The position numbers were made by a program, and so were the translations under genes. DNA of 64,000 bases from positions 1,116,001-1,180,000 of the forward strand of contig NZ_JAUOTO010000001.1 in assembly GCF_030546645.1 (NCBI RefSeq), read 5' to 3'. Shown piece after piece: positions 16,626-25,413 of the stretch (within the stretch, counting starts at the first letter, position 1; each line of letters opens with the position of its first letter). Below the pieces are notes generated by a model, which saw only the letters and a list, made by a program, of their open reading frames with translations, was not told the DNA's origin and did not search any database. Source of the stretch: Flavitalea plasmicola. Lineage in GTDB: Bacteria; Bacteroidota; Bacteroidia; Chitinophagales; Chitinophagaceae.

Positions 16626-17855
16626 ATGTCAGAACAAAGACTGCGCTTTCTATTCCATCGCTATTTCGATAAGACCGCTTCCGCGGAGGAACGTGCCGAA
16701 CTGATGGCCTTGTTGGGAGATCCGCGGCATGATGAAGAGACCGGTGCTTTATTGGAGGAGGCCTGGCAGCGAATGGAAAACGGGGAGATTGTTTTCAGCG
16801 GGGCGCAGAGTGAAGCGATGCTTCGCCATGTGTTGGATGCAAGGCCTGCGACCGGTGAGGCGGCTGTGATATATAATAAGGATGCCAGGCGGCCTGTCAT
16901 CACCTTGCGGAGAGTCATGGCGGCAGCGGTTGTGCTGCTGGTAGCCGGCATCGGCACTTATTTTCAGTTCTTTCGACATGCTGGCATACGGCAGTCTGCC
17001 GCACCGGTGGCTATAAGCAATAAGGAAGAGATCGATGTGCCGGCTCCCTGCGGGAACAATGCTGTACTTACCCTGGCGGATGGATCAACGGTAGTATTGG
17101 ACAGTGCCAGGAACGGAACCCTTACGCAACAGGGGGATGCGCAGGTGTCAAAAGCCAATGCGGGTAGGTTGGAATATAATGTCCTGAGCCGGCAGCCGGC
17201 TGCAATTGTTTACAATACTGTTTCTACGCGGAAGGGTGGGCAATACCAGATAGTATTGCCGGATGGCAGTAAGGCATGGCTGAATACGATGTCGTCGCTG
17301 AGGTTTCCTACGGCGTTCGCTGGCACTGAGCGCGTGGTGGAACTGACGGGCGAAGCCTATTTTGAAGTGGAGAAGCAGCATAACATGCCTTTCCGGGTGC
17401 ATGTCAACGTTCCGGGGGATAAAGGCATGGATGTGCGCGTGCTGGGAACGCATTTCAATGTAATGGCATATGATAATGAAGCGGAAATAAAAACGACTTT
17501 ACTGGAAGGGGCTGTGAAAGTAGTCGAGGGGGATAAAAGCTCCATACTGGCGCCTGGTCAACAGGTGAAACTGGATAAGCATGGGGGATTCAAGCTGGAC
17601 GAAAATGCGGATGTCGACCTGGCCATGGCCTGGAAAAATGGTTTTACTTCTTTTAAAAGCGCGGATATAAAGAGCGTTTTGCGGCAAGTGGAAAGATGGT
17701 ATGATATTGACGTGATGTATGAGGGGGATATCCCTGAACGAAAATTCAGCGGCGGCATATCCAGGGACGCCAATCTTTCGGATGTAATAAGATTACTGGA
17801 AGTCAGTAAAATTCATTTTAAGATAAAAGGAAGAAAATTGACCGTTACACCGTAA
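16626..17855 (+). CDS. FecR-family anti-sigma factor
   Basis: 409 residues: a cytoplasmic N-terminal sigma-binding part (RFLFHRYFDKTASAEERAEL region), one membrane helix at about 98-117, and a periplasmic FecR domain from about 195 (TRKGGQYQIVLPDGSKAWLN, with LNTMSSLRFP, ELTGEAYFEVEK and RVLGTHFNVMAYD). A C-terminal DUF4974-like domain (KSVLRQVERWYDIDV, RLLEVSKIHFKI) contacts the receptor's signalling domain. It passes the substrate signal from the SusC-type receptor to the sigma factor. ATG 16626 is preferred to an in-frame start overlapping the sigma gene, since MSEQRLRFLF begins the conserved part. Confidence 0.92.
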   Translation: MSEQRLRFLFHRYFDKTASAEERAELMALLGDPRHDEETGALLEEAWQRMENGEIVFSGAQSEAMLRHVLDARPATGEAAVIYNKDARRPVITLRRVMAAAVVLLVAGIGTYFQFFRHAGIRQSAAPVAISNKEEIDVPAPCGNNAVLTLADGSTVVLDSARNGTLTQQGDAQVSKANAGRLEYNVLSRQPAAIVYNTVSTRKGGQYQIVLPDGSKAWLNTMSSLRFPTAFAGTERVVELTGEAYFEVEKQHNMPFRVHVNVPGDKGMDVRVLGTHFNVMAYDNEAEIKTTLLEGAVKVVEGDKSSILAPGQQVKLDKHGGFKLDENADVDLAMAWKNGFTSFKSADIKSVLRQVERWYDIDVMYEGDIPERKFSGGISRDANLSDVIRLLEVSKIHFKIKGRKLTVTP

Positions 17856-17896
17856 CAGGAAATAGCACATAGTGTAATATGGTTTCCCAAAAGAAA

Positions 17897-17923
17897 GCCG
17901 GAAGTGTTCGCACCACTCCCGGC
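17897..17923 (+). terminator. Hairpin between fecR and susC (attenuator-like)
   Basis: A 10-bp stem with one mismatch, GCCGGAAGTG (17897-17906) / CACTCCCGGC (17914-17923), loop TTCGCAC. No clean T tract follows. It may partly terminate sigma-fecR transcripts so that susC/susD is expressed mainly from a sigma-dependent promoter after it. Confidence 0.45.
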
Positions 17924-17996
17924 CGGGTGTTTGGGCAAACTTTTAAATACAATCATCGGGACTGTACAATTGTTTAACCTAAACTAAAGCGAAGTT

Positions 17997-20900
17997 ATGT
18001 TTTTGAAAGCTCTTTTCAAACTCCTGCCGACCAGGCGGGAGAGCCCGTTTTACGGACATTTAACCAAAACGCTGTTGATAATGAGACTAACAGCCATCTT
18101 TCTACTAGCGGCCTGTCTCCAGGCAAATGCAAGAAGCTATGGGCAGGCTATCACCCTTAGCGAGACGAATACCTCCCTCGAAAAGGTGTTTAAGCAGATC
18201 AAAAAACAGAGCGGTTATGAATTCTGGTATGAGGACAAGCTCATGCAAAAAGCGAAGCTGGTGAGCATCCATGTGGAGAATGCCCCCTTGGAACAGGTGC
18301 TGGGTATGTTGTTCAAAGACCAGGCTTTGAGCTATGAGATCATCGGCAAAACGGTGGCCATCCGGGAGAAGGAGGTCGTCGTACGTGATCGGCCGCTGCC
18401 GCCGCCCCCGCTGGATATACACGGGCGGGTGCTTAATGAGAAAGGGGAGCCTGTGGCCGGCGCTACCATTACGGTGAAGGGAACGAAAAAAGCAGTGGTC
18501 TCCAATGACAATGGAGAGTTTACCATCCAGGCGGATAAGGGACAGGTGCTGGTGATCTCCTCTATTGGTTATGGTGCGCGGGAGGTGCCGGTCAGAGATA
18601 ATAATGACCGTCTCTCCATCAGTCTTATCATTGCCAACCAGGTGATCAATGAGGTGGTGGTCACTGCCCTCGGGATCAAAAAGGAAAGGAAGGCGGTTGG
18701 ATATTCCGTCACGGAAGTGAAAGGCGAAGAGCTGACGAAGGCCAGGGAGGTAAATGTCATGAATGCCCTGGAAGGAAAGGTCGCCGGTCTCAACGTGAAT
18801 ACGGTCGCAGGCGGCCCGGGCGCTTCCAGCAACGTGATCATCAGGGGGGTATCCAGTCTTTCGCAGACCAATCAGCCCTTATATGTCGTCAATGGCGTAC
18901 CGATGGATAGCAAGCCCAATGGTAATATGGGCACGCAGTATGACAATGCTCCGGACCTGGGTGATGCCATCGGCAATCTCAACCCGGACGATATCGAGAG
19001 CGTGTCTGTTTTAAAAGGCGCTGCGGCTACTGCATTATATGGTTATCGCGGCAAGGCAGGTGTCATTCTCATCACGACCAAGAGCGCGAAGAACAATAAC
19101 ATCGAGTTCAATTCCAATTATGTAGCAGAACGGATTATGAACCCCACAGACTGGCAATATGTATATGGACAGGGATCCAATACGCATAAGCCCGACAGTG
19201 GAAAAGTGGCCTTTGACAACGGTCAATACAGCTATGGGGCCAAGCTGGATGGCCAGCCCGTGGCGCAATTCGACGGGGTTGCCCGTCCCTATGTTGCGCA
19301 AAAGGATAATCTTGGCAGGTTCTATCGTACAGGGGGAACCTTCACCAATACGGTGGCTTTCAACAGGTTGTTCGAAGGAGGTGCCATCCGTTTTTCCGCC
19401 AGCGATCTGACGAATAAGTCCATAGTACCCAACTCCGGATTGAACCGTCAATCTTTCAACCTGGCCGTCAATTTCAGTCCTTATAAGAATCTGACAGTGG
19501 ATGCAAGGGCGAATTATATCCTGGAGCAGGCGAAAAACCGGCCCTTCCTGTCCGACGGTCCGGGAAACTCCAACTTCAATGTCATGTTCCTGCCTACCAG
19601 CGTGGATGTAAATACGCTGAAAAAGGCGACCAATCCTGACGGCTCTGAATTCGGATATTCCAACAATGCCTATGCCACCAATCCCTGGTTTGCAGCTGAA
19701 AAGTTCATCAACAATACGGATCGCGACCGTCTGATCACTTCGGTGAATGCTCGCTATACTTTTGACAACGGGCTTTTCCTGCAGGGGCGGGTAGGCCGGG
19801 ATGCCTATACGGATACCTATACGGGAGTCGTGCCTAACGGAACTGCCTACCGTGTGAATGGCTCGATCACAACGCAGAGCACTACGTTCACGGATATGAA
19901 TGTGGACGGGCTGGCCGGGATCACGCTCAAAACGGGGGATCTCTCCATCACTCCAACGCTTGGCGGCAGCTATAGAAGGACCCGGTCGTCGATGACCACT
20001 AACAACGGATCTACTTTTGCGGTGCCCTACGTGTATAACATCGGCAATGCGATTGACAAGTCTGTCGGGCTTACCCCTTATGACCTGGAGGTTCAATCCC
20101 TTTATGGCAACCTGGAACTGGCTTACAGAGGGCTGCTTTACCTGAATGGCTCGACGCGGAACGATTGGTTCTCTTCGCTGGCCACACCTGGCAAATCCAA
20201 TAGCCTGAACATCCTTTATCCTTCCGTCAGCGGCTCGTTTGTGTTCTCACAGGTGTGGCATCCGGGCTGGCTGAACTTTGGAAAGCTGAGGGCGGGCTAT
20301 GCGGTGGTTGGTCAGGCAACGGACCCTTACCAGACATTGCTGAGCTATTCGTTGTATAGCCCGACGTTGAATGGCCGTCCTTTGGGGTCCATATCGAACA
20401 CCAGCGTTCCGAACAGCAGTCTGATCGGTTCGAAAGCATCGGAGGTAGAAGTGGGGACTGAAATGAAGCTCTTCAACAATATGGTGTCTGTCGATATCAG
20501 TGCGTATATCAAAAAATCCAGCAATGAGATCGTATCGGCTCCGGCCTCTATTTCATCGGGCTACCTGGGTGCAGTGCTGAATATCGGGCAATTGCAGAAC
20601 AAAGGCATCGAAGCCCTGGTTTCCATCACGCCTGTCAAAGGCCAAAATTTTAGCTGGACCAGTTCGGTGAATGGCTCGATCAACGCCAATAAGGTGGTGG
20701 CCCTGGCCGGGGGGCAGTCGTCCCTGTCTGTAGGGACCTCCCGTACGGGAAATGGCTTTACCCAAAATATTGTCGGGCTTGCCGCGGGCCAGATCGTGGC
20801 ATTCGATTATAAATACGATGCTGCGGGGAAGATCGTGGTCGATGGTAGTGGCATACCGGTGTCAGGCGATCTGAAGCCTTATGGCTCAGGTTATGCCAAA

Positions 20901-21368
20901 TGGGTGGCCGGCTGGAACAATGAGTTTACTTTCGGGAGGGTAAACCTGTCTTTCCTCATCGATGGCAAATTCGGCGGGAAGATATTTTCTGCCACGGACT
21001 ACTATGGCTACCTGTTCGGCCTGCACAAGGCTACACTCGTGAACAGGGAGGGGAAATTTGGCAACGACCTGAATGCGCAGACTTACTACGCAGGGCTCGC
21101 CAACAATATATCAAAACTGTTCGTACAGGATGCCAGCTTTATCAAGTTCAGGCAACTGGTGATCGGGTATTCTTTCCCTGGTAAATTATTCGGCAATGTG
21201 GTGAAAGGCGCGACGCTGAGCCTGGTGGCGCGCAACCTGTTCACGCTGATGAAGAAGACGGATAATATCGATCCTGAAGCGAATTATGCCGCGGCCGCTC
21301 AGGGTCTTGAACTGGGTGGTGTGCCTCCCAGCAGGACGTTCGGCGCCAACCTGAGCTTTAAATTGTAA
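17997..21368 (+). CDS. SusC/RagA-type TonB-dependent receptor with STN domain
   Basis: The outer-membrane import channel of a SusCD pair, 1123 residues. A long N-terminal region with a signal segment (about 27-47) is followed by an STN signalling domain (about 52-115, ITLSETNTSLEKVFKQIKKQ), a carboxypeptidase-D-like regulatory domain (137-215, GRVLNEKGEPVAGATITVKG), the plug (220-345, with VVVTALGIKKERKAVGY and NVIIRGVSSL) and a 22-strand barrel ending in NLSFKL. The STN domain and the upstream sigma/FecR pair indicate transenvelope signalling. No glycosidase or peptidase is encoded next to it, so the substrate cannot be inferred. Confidence 0.95.
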   Translation: MFLKALFKLLPTRRESPFYGHLTKTLLIMRLTAIFLLAACLQANARSYGQAITLSETNTSLEKVFKQIKKQSGYEFWYEDKLMQKAKLVSIHVENAPLEQVLGMLFKDQALSYEIIGKTVAIREKEVVVRDRPLPPPPLDIHGRVLNEKGEPVAGATITVKGTKKAVVSNDNGEFTIQADKGQVLVISSIGYGAREVPVRDNNDRLSISLIIANQVINEVVVTALGIKKERKAVGYSVTEVKGEELTKAREVNVMNALEGKVAGLNVNTVAGGPGASSNVIIRGVSSLSQTNQPLYVVNGVPMDSKPNGNMGTQYDNAPDLGDAIGNLNPDDIESVSVLKGAAATALYGYRGKAGVILITTKSAKNNNIEFNSNYVAERIMNPTDWQYVYGQGSNTHKPDSGKVAFDNGQYSYGAKLDGQPVAQFDGVARPYVAQKDNLGRFYRTGGTFTNTVAFNRLFEGGAIRFSASDLTNKSIVPNSGLNRQSFNLAVNFSPYKNLTVDARANYILEQAKNRPFLSDGPGNSNFNVMFLPTSVDVNTLKKATNPDGSEFGYSNNAYATNPWFAAEKFINNTDRDRLITSVNARYTFDNGLFLQGRVGRDAYTDTYTGVVPNGTAYRVNGSITTQSTTFTDMNVDGLAGITLKTGDLSITPTLGGSYRRTRSSMTTNNGSTFAVPYVYNIGNAIDKSVGLTPYDLEVQSLYGNLELAYRGLLYLNGSTRNDWFSSLATPGKSNSLNILYPSVSGSFVFSQVWHPGWLNFGKLRAGYAVVGQATDPYQTLLSYSLYSPTLNGRPLGSISNTSVPNSSLIGSKASEVEVGTEMKLFNNMVSVDISAYIKKSSNEIVSAPASISSGYLGAVLNIGQLQNKGIEALVSITPVKGQNFSWTSSVNGSINANKVVALAGGQSSLSVGTSRTGNGFTQNIVGLAAGQIVAFDYKYDAAGKIVVDGSGIPVSGDLKPYGSGYAKWVAGWNNEFTFGRVNLSFLIDGKFGGKIFSATDYYGYLFGLHKATLVNREGKFGNDLNAQTYYAGLANNISKLFVQDASFIKFRQLVIGYSFPGKLFGNVVKGATLSLVARNLFTLMKKTDNIDPEANYAAAAQGLELGGVPPSRTFGANLSFKL

Positions 21369-21397
21369 AACTATTATTAATGACAATCTTCCTACAG

Positions 21398-23011
21398 ATG
21401 AAAAAAATATTTACCGGCGCCGGCCTGAGCCTGTTGATCCTGACGCTTATGCCAGGCTGCACTAAAAATTTCGACTCCATCAATACCAATCCGGTGGCAT
21501 ACAGCAAAACCAATTTTCAACCGAATTATATCCTGACCACCGTCCAGCAGGCGTATACGGGCAGCACGGATTTCAGTTATGAGACATGGCGGGGCAATCT
21601 CATCTATTGCAGCACGATGATGCAGGGGTTCTCCTCCGTGGTTGGCTATTGGGTGGGAGATAAGTATATTCTCAATCCCAACTATACGGCTGCTTACTGG
21701 GGCTTTGGCGCGACGCAGGGGCCCCCTTTGGGTAATGGCGGTGATGGGGCCTATCCCGAGCAGGTGAAGCCAGTGGTCGATCTTATCCAATTCACCAGAG
21801 ATGACCCGAAATATAAGAACCTCTACCAGATTGCACGGATCATGCGCGCCCTGGTAATGGAGCGTATCACCGATCTATATGGCGACTGTCCTTATTCCCA
21901 GGCGGGGATGGGTTATTATGATAAGGCCTTTTTTCCAAAGTATGATAAGCAGCAGGATATTTATACGGATCTGTTGAAAGAACTGGAGGATGCTACAGCC
22001 AAATTGGATCCGGCCGCCGATGCGCCTACAGGGGATGTATTTTACAACGGCAATATCCCTCAATGGCAGCGCTTTGGGAATACCCTGATGCTGCGGGTGG
22101 CCATGCGGCTGGTAAAAGTGGATGCAGCTACGGCGCAATCCTATGCCCAGAAAGCGGTGGGACATACAATGACGGGGAATGGGGACAATGCTTTTGTAAA
22201 GGCGGATGCTACAGGTGGCAGGACGACGATCAACCGGAACAGCCAGATACTAACGGGAGACGGAGGGCCAGAGAACGTCTATACCAAATGGTCCAAGACT
22301 TTCATCGATATGCTTAAGGCCGTGGACGACCCCCGGCTGGCCAAGATTGCTATTACGCATCCAACCTGGGACGCCAAGCACAACCCCACCGGTGGAAATG
22401 CCGATCCTGCCGTTCAAAAAGGAATGCCCAATGGAAAGGACCTGAGCGGTATTCCTGCCCAGGATATCTCCAAAGATCCTACTTACACTACGATCGAGGA
22501 TTATTCCTCTCCCAGCCAATACCTGACCAAACGGGATGGGCTTACGTTCATATTGACCTATGCCGAGTCGGAGTTGCTGCTGGCTGAAGCCGCAGAAAGG
22601 TGGGGCATCGGCGGATCTGCCGCCCAGCATTATCATGACGGCGTGAAAGCGGCCATTACCTATCTCGGTCAGTATGATGCGGATGCGGCCATCGGCGACG
22701 GGGATGCAGAGACCTTTGTGACGGCCCATCCGTACAATGCAGCCAATGGATTGGAGATGATCAATACGCAATACTGGATCCATACCAATACGATGCTGGA
22801 TTTTTACGAATCCTGGTCGAACTGGAGGCGTAGCGGGTTCCCTGTGCTCGTTCCTGTCGTGTATCCGAACAATAATACGAATGGGACTATTCCGCGTCGT
22901 TTCCCATATCCGGTGGACGAGGCGAATACCAACCCGGTGAATTACAAGCCGGCGCATGATGCGGTGCCCGGGGGCGACAACCTGACGGGAAGGGTATGGT
23001 GGGATAAATAA
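21398..23011 (+). CDS. SusD/RagB-family substrate-binding lipoprotein
   Basis: The surface lipoprotein that caps the preceding SusC channel and binds its ligand. It has 537 residues, with a lipoprotein signal ending MPGC (Cys20) then TKNFDSINTNP. The pattern (FQPNYILTTVQQAY, ERITDLYGDCPYSQA, AESELLLAEAAERW, RRFPYPVDEANTN) matches the SusD_2 branch rather than classical starch-binding SusD. ATG 21398 gives a normal signal peptide; an in-frame ATG at 21380 would add six residues. A bidirectional terminator follows. Confidence 0.93.
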   Translation: MKKIFTGAGLSLLILTLMPGCTKNFDSINTNPVAYSKTNFQPNYILTTVQQAYTGSTDFSYETWRGNLIYCSTMMQGFSSVVGYWVGDKYILNPNYTAAYWGFGATQGPPLGNGGDGAYPEQVKPVVDLIQFTRDDPKYKNLYQIARIMRALVMERITDLYGDCPYSQAGMGYYDKAFFPKYDKQQDIYTDLLKELEDATAKLDPAADAPTGDVFYNGNIPQWQRFGNTLMLRVAMRLVKVDAATAQSYAQKAVGHTMTGNGDNAFVKADATGGRTTINRNSQILTGDGGPENVYTKWSKTFIDMLKAVDDPRLAKIAITHPTWDAKHNPTGGNADPAVQKGMPNGKDLSGIPAQDISKDPTYTTIEDYSSPSQYLTKRDGLTFILTYAESELLLAEAAERWGIGGSAAQHYHDGVKAAITYLGQYDADAAIGDGDAETFVTAHPYNAANGLEMINTQYWIHTNTMLDFYESWSNWRRSGFPVLVPVVYPNNNTNGTIPRRFPYPVDEANTNPVNYKPAHDAVPGGDNLTGRVWWDK

Positions 23012-23020
23012 TATTTCAGG

Positions 23021-23047
23021 ATAGAGGGTAGCATAGCTGCCCTCTAT
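23021..23047. terminator. Bidirectional terminator between susD and fmt
   Basis: A near-perfect hairpin: ATAGAGGGTAGC (23021-23032) pairs with GCTGCCCTCTAT (23036-23047) through one G-T wobble, loop ATA. It is flanked by an AT-rich tail on the right and overlaps the last bases of the convergent fmt gene, so it can end both transcripts. Confidence 0.7.
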
Positions 23048-23958
23048 TTATATCCTCTCAGAAAATCTTCTACAGGCATTTTCTTTTTCCCCTCCAACTG
23101 GATCTCTTTTACATGGATATAGCCATCGGCGGCGGCAAAACGGAGGTAGGTCTTTTTGTCGGTGTCGGATTCGCCAGGCGTGTGGGTCGGAATGGTGATC
23201 TCTTTTTCTGCACGATAGATCTTCAGTAATTTACCGTCCAGCTGCGTGAAGGCAGTAGGGAAGGGGGATAGTCCCCGGATGAGGTTGTATATTCCATCCA
23301 CCGGCCTGTTCCAATCAATACGGCACGTGTCAGTAAAGATCTTGGGCGCATGTTGCAGCGTGCCGTCGGAAGGTTGCGGCTTTTCTTCTAGCGTTCCGGC
23401 GACGAGACCTTCGATGGTCTTTACCACCAACCGGGCGCCTATTTCTTTCATTCTGTCATGTACTTCACCGGCTGTTTCCTGTTCCCCGATGGGGAAGCTT
23501 TCCTGCAGGAGAATATTGCCGGTGTCGATGTCGTGCTGTAATTTAAAAGTGGTAACACCCGTTTGTTTTTCCCCATTGATCACCGCCCAGTTGATAGGCG
23601 CGGCGCCGCGGTACTGGGGCAGGAGGGATCCGTGCAGGTTGACAGTACCCATGGGAGGCATATTCCATACCAGCTCGGGCAGCATACGGAAGGCTACGAC
23701 GATCTGCAGGTCTGCGTGAAGGGATTGCAGTTCTTCCAGGAACTGCGGGTTCTTCAATTTTTCCGGCTGGAGGATATTTAACCCTTTTTCCAGGGCATAT
23801 TTTTTTACGGCGCTGACGCTGAGCTGCATGCCTCGTCCGGCGGGTTTGTCCGGCGCCGTAATGACGGCCACGATGGGATATCCTGCCTGCAGGATAGCGT
23901 CCAGGGATGCGACAGCAAATTCGGGTGTTCCCATAAATACAATGCGTGGCCTCTGCAT
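23044..23958 (-). CDS. fmt: Methionyl-tRNA formyltransferase
   Basis: Formylates initiator Met-tRNA with 10-formyl-tetrahydrofolate. 304 residues: the N-terminal hydrolase fold starts RIVFMGTPEFAVASL, with TAPDKPAGRG, the catalytic-site block LHGSLLPQYRGAAPINWAVI (shown as HGSLLPQYRGAAP), VTTFKLQHDIDTGNIL, and a C-terminal OB-like domain (ICNL-type landmark YNLIRGLSPFPTAFT). It is a single gene opposite the FKBP gene; def is not nearby. Confidence 0.96.
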   Translation of the reverse strand: MQRPRIVFMGTPEFAVASLDAILQAGYPIVAVITAPDKPAGRGMQLSVSAVKKYALEKGLNILQPEKLKNPQFLEELQSLHADLQIVVAFRMLPELVWNMPPMGTVNLHGSLLPQYRGAAPINWAVINGEKQTGVTTFKLQHDIDTGNILLQESFPIGEQETAGEVHDRMKEIGARLVVKTIEGLVAGTLEEKPQPSDGTLQHAPKIFTDTCRIDWNRPVDGIYNLIRGLSPFPTAFTQLDGKLLKIYRAEKEITIPTHTPGESDTDKKTYLRFAAADGYIHVKEIQLEGKKKMPVEDFLRGYK

Positions 23959-24031
23959 ATGCGTTTTTTTAATTTAAAATCCTACCTTGCGGGTGTCCGC
24001 ATTTCAGCGGAAGCGTAAAATTAACGGAAAT

Positions 24032-24490
24032 ATGCAGCAAGTTAAAGCGGGTGATACTGTAAAGGTGCACTATCATGGTCGTCTCACGAATGGAGAGACC
24101 TTCGACTCTTCTGAAGGCCGCGCACCCCTGGAGTTTGAAGTAGGTAGTGGAATGGTGATCAGGGGATTTGACGATGGAGTGATGGGAATGACGATCGGTC
24201 AGAAAAAGACTATCGAGATACCTGTAGATGACGCTTATGGCCCTAAAGACCCGGAAGCAATTATAGAGTTCCCCATTGCCAACTTTCCTCCCGGAATGAC
24301 GCCAGCGGTGGGTATGCAGCTTGCCATGTCGGATCAGTCAGGCAGGCAGATACCTGTAACGATTGTGGACGTTAAGCCGGATATTGTCGTCCTGGACGCC
24401 AATCATCAACTGGCAGGTCAGGATCTGATATTCGACCTGGAACTGGTGGAGATCGTCGGTGGCGCCGGCAACCGGATCATTATGCCGTAA
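24032..24490 (+). CDS. FKBP-type peptidyl-prolyl isomerase, SlyD-like
   Basis: 152 residues. An FKBP core (VKVHYHGRLTNGETFDSSEG in its two halves, FEVGSGMVIRGFDDGVMGM) is split by an insert-in-flap domain (about 70-125: AYGPKDPEAIIEFP, VVLDANHQLAGQDLIFDLEL). This is the SlyD architecture: a cytoplasmic prolyl isomerase with chaperone activity. There is no His-rich metal-binding tail. ATG 24032 starts MQQVKAGDTV; a longer in-frame start would reach the promoter region. The 3' end overlaps the convergent protease gene by 11 bases. Confidence 0.93.
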   Translation: MQQVKAGDTVKVHYHGRLTNGETFDSSEGRAPLEFEVGSGMVIRGFDDGVMGMTIGQKKTIEIPVDDAYGPKDPEAIIEFPIANFPPGMTPAVGMQLAMSDQSGRQIPVTIVDVKPDIVVLDANHQLAGQDLIFDLELVEIVGGAGNRIIMP

Positions 24491-25388
24491 CACGGGCGTT
24501 ATATTTTCTTTCAAATGCCATGGCCAGTATCAGAATGGCGATGAGGGAGAGGGCTGTATTCAGTACGGAGCCCTCCAGCCCGAATTCTCCTCCGGTGATC
24601 AGCCAATCGCCTTTCATCTCTGTCTGTAACAGGGTAGGCATGCTGAGGCCACTGACATGTGAGCCCAATAAAGGCCCCTGAAAAAAGTTCCAGCCAAGGT
24701 GCAGGAAAATGGAGAACCACAGGTTGCGGGTATAGATATAGTTTATTCCCAGTAATACACCGGCCAGGAATAGATTGGCGAATGCCAGGGCATTGATGCC
24801 GGGGCCGCCGAAATGAAAGATGGCAAAGCAAAGCGCCGAGAGTAGCAGGGCTATCCATTTGTTATTAAAGGATTCCAGCAAGTTATTCAGTATATAACCC
24901 CGGAATACCAACTCTTCGCTGAATGCGATGAGCACTACCATGCCTAAGGAAATGAAAAGGGTATTGGCGTCGGGAGTGATGTCCACCCATCGCAGGTGGC
25001 CGGTAACCATCAATAAGAGGGAAAGGAGACCCAGCAGCGCTGGTCCCACGAAGAAGCCAATCACGGACTCCTGTCCATACCCATCCGGCTTTAGTCCCAG
25101 ACTGGCCAGGCTGCTGCGGTCGATGAATATGCGAAACACCCACACGGTGACGAGCGAGACGACAAATTCCAGCAGGACCATCATCCAAAGGTTCGTCCCC
25201 TGCAAGAGCCCGGAGAGGAATTGCAGGGGATTGGACTTCAACTGATCCATATTGCCCGCGACTAAACCTATCAGGGCAGAAAAAAAGATGAGCAGGGTGA
25301 CGACAATATAGGCCAGCCCGAAAAGGATCACCCTCAGCCAGCCTTGTTTTATCCTCGGATTTTTTATAGTTTGATCGGTCATAGTCAT
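24480..25388 (-). CDS. CPBP family intramembrane metalloprotease
   Basis: 302 residues with about eight membrane segments. The Abi/CAAX-protease signature is complete: EELVFRGYILNNLL (EExxxR), FAIFHFGGPG and FLHLGWNFFQG, giving the Glu and His residues of the active site. In bacteria the family covers CAAX-like proteases and immunity proteins; the substrate is unknown. I chose the start at 25388 (MTMTDQT) because longer in-frame starts would cross the 15-base dyad and overlap pepT's start. Confidence 0.85.
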   Translation of the reverse strand: MTMTDQTIKNPRIKQGWLRVILFGLAYIVVTLLIFFSALIGLVAGNMDQLKSNPLQFLSGLLQGTNLWMMVLLEFVVSLVTVWVFRIFIDRSSLASLGLKPDGYGQESVIGFFVGPALLGLLSLLLMVTGHLRWVDITPDANTLFISLGMVVLIAFSEELVFRGYILNNLLESFNNKWIALLLSALCFAIFHFGGPGINALAFANLFLAGVLLGINYIYTRNLWFSIFLHLGWNFFQGPLLGSHVSGLSMPTLLQTEMKGDWLITGGEFGLEGSVLNTALSLIAILILAMAFERKYNARVTA

Positions 25389-25397
25389 TACATTCGT

Positions 25398-25412
25398 TTT
25401 GTAATTTACAAA
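25398..25412. promoter_or_regulatory. Dyad TTTGTAA-T-TTACAAA between CPBP gene and pepT
   Basis: Perfect 7-bp inverted arms (25398-25404 and 25406-25412) around a single base, filling most of the 25-base gap between the two divergent start codons and ending one base before the pepT ATG. It could be an operator shared by both genes, or the overlap of two divergent promoters. Confidence 0.4.
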
Positions 25413-25413
25413 C

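Noticed and set aside
19035-20096. 353-residue minus-strand frame inside susC
   Set aside because: A shadow of the SusC coding sequence; the plus strand has clear receptor motifs throughout.
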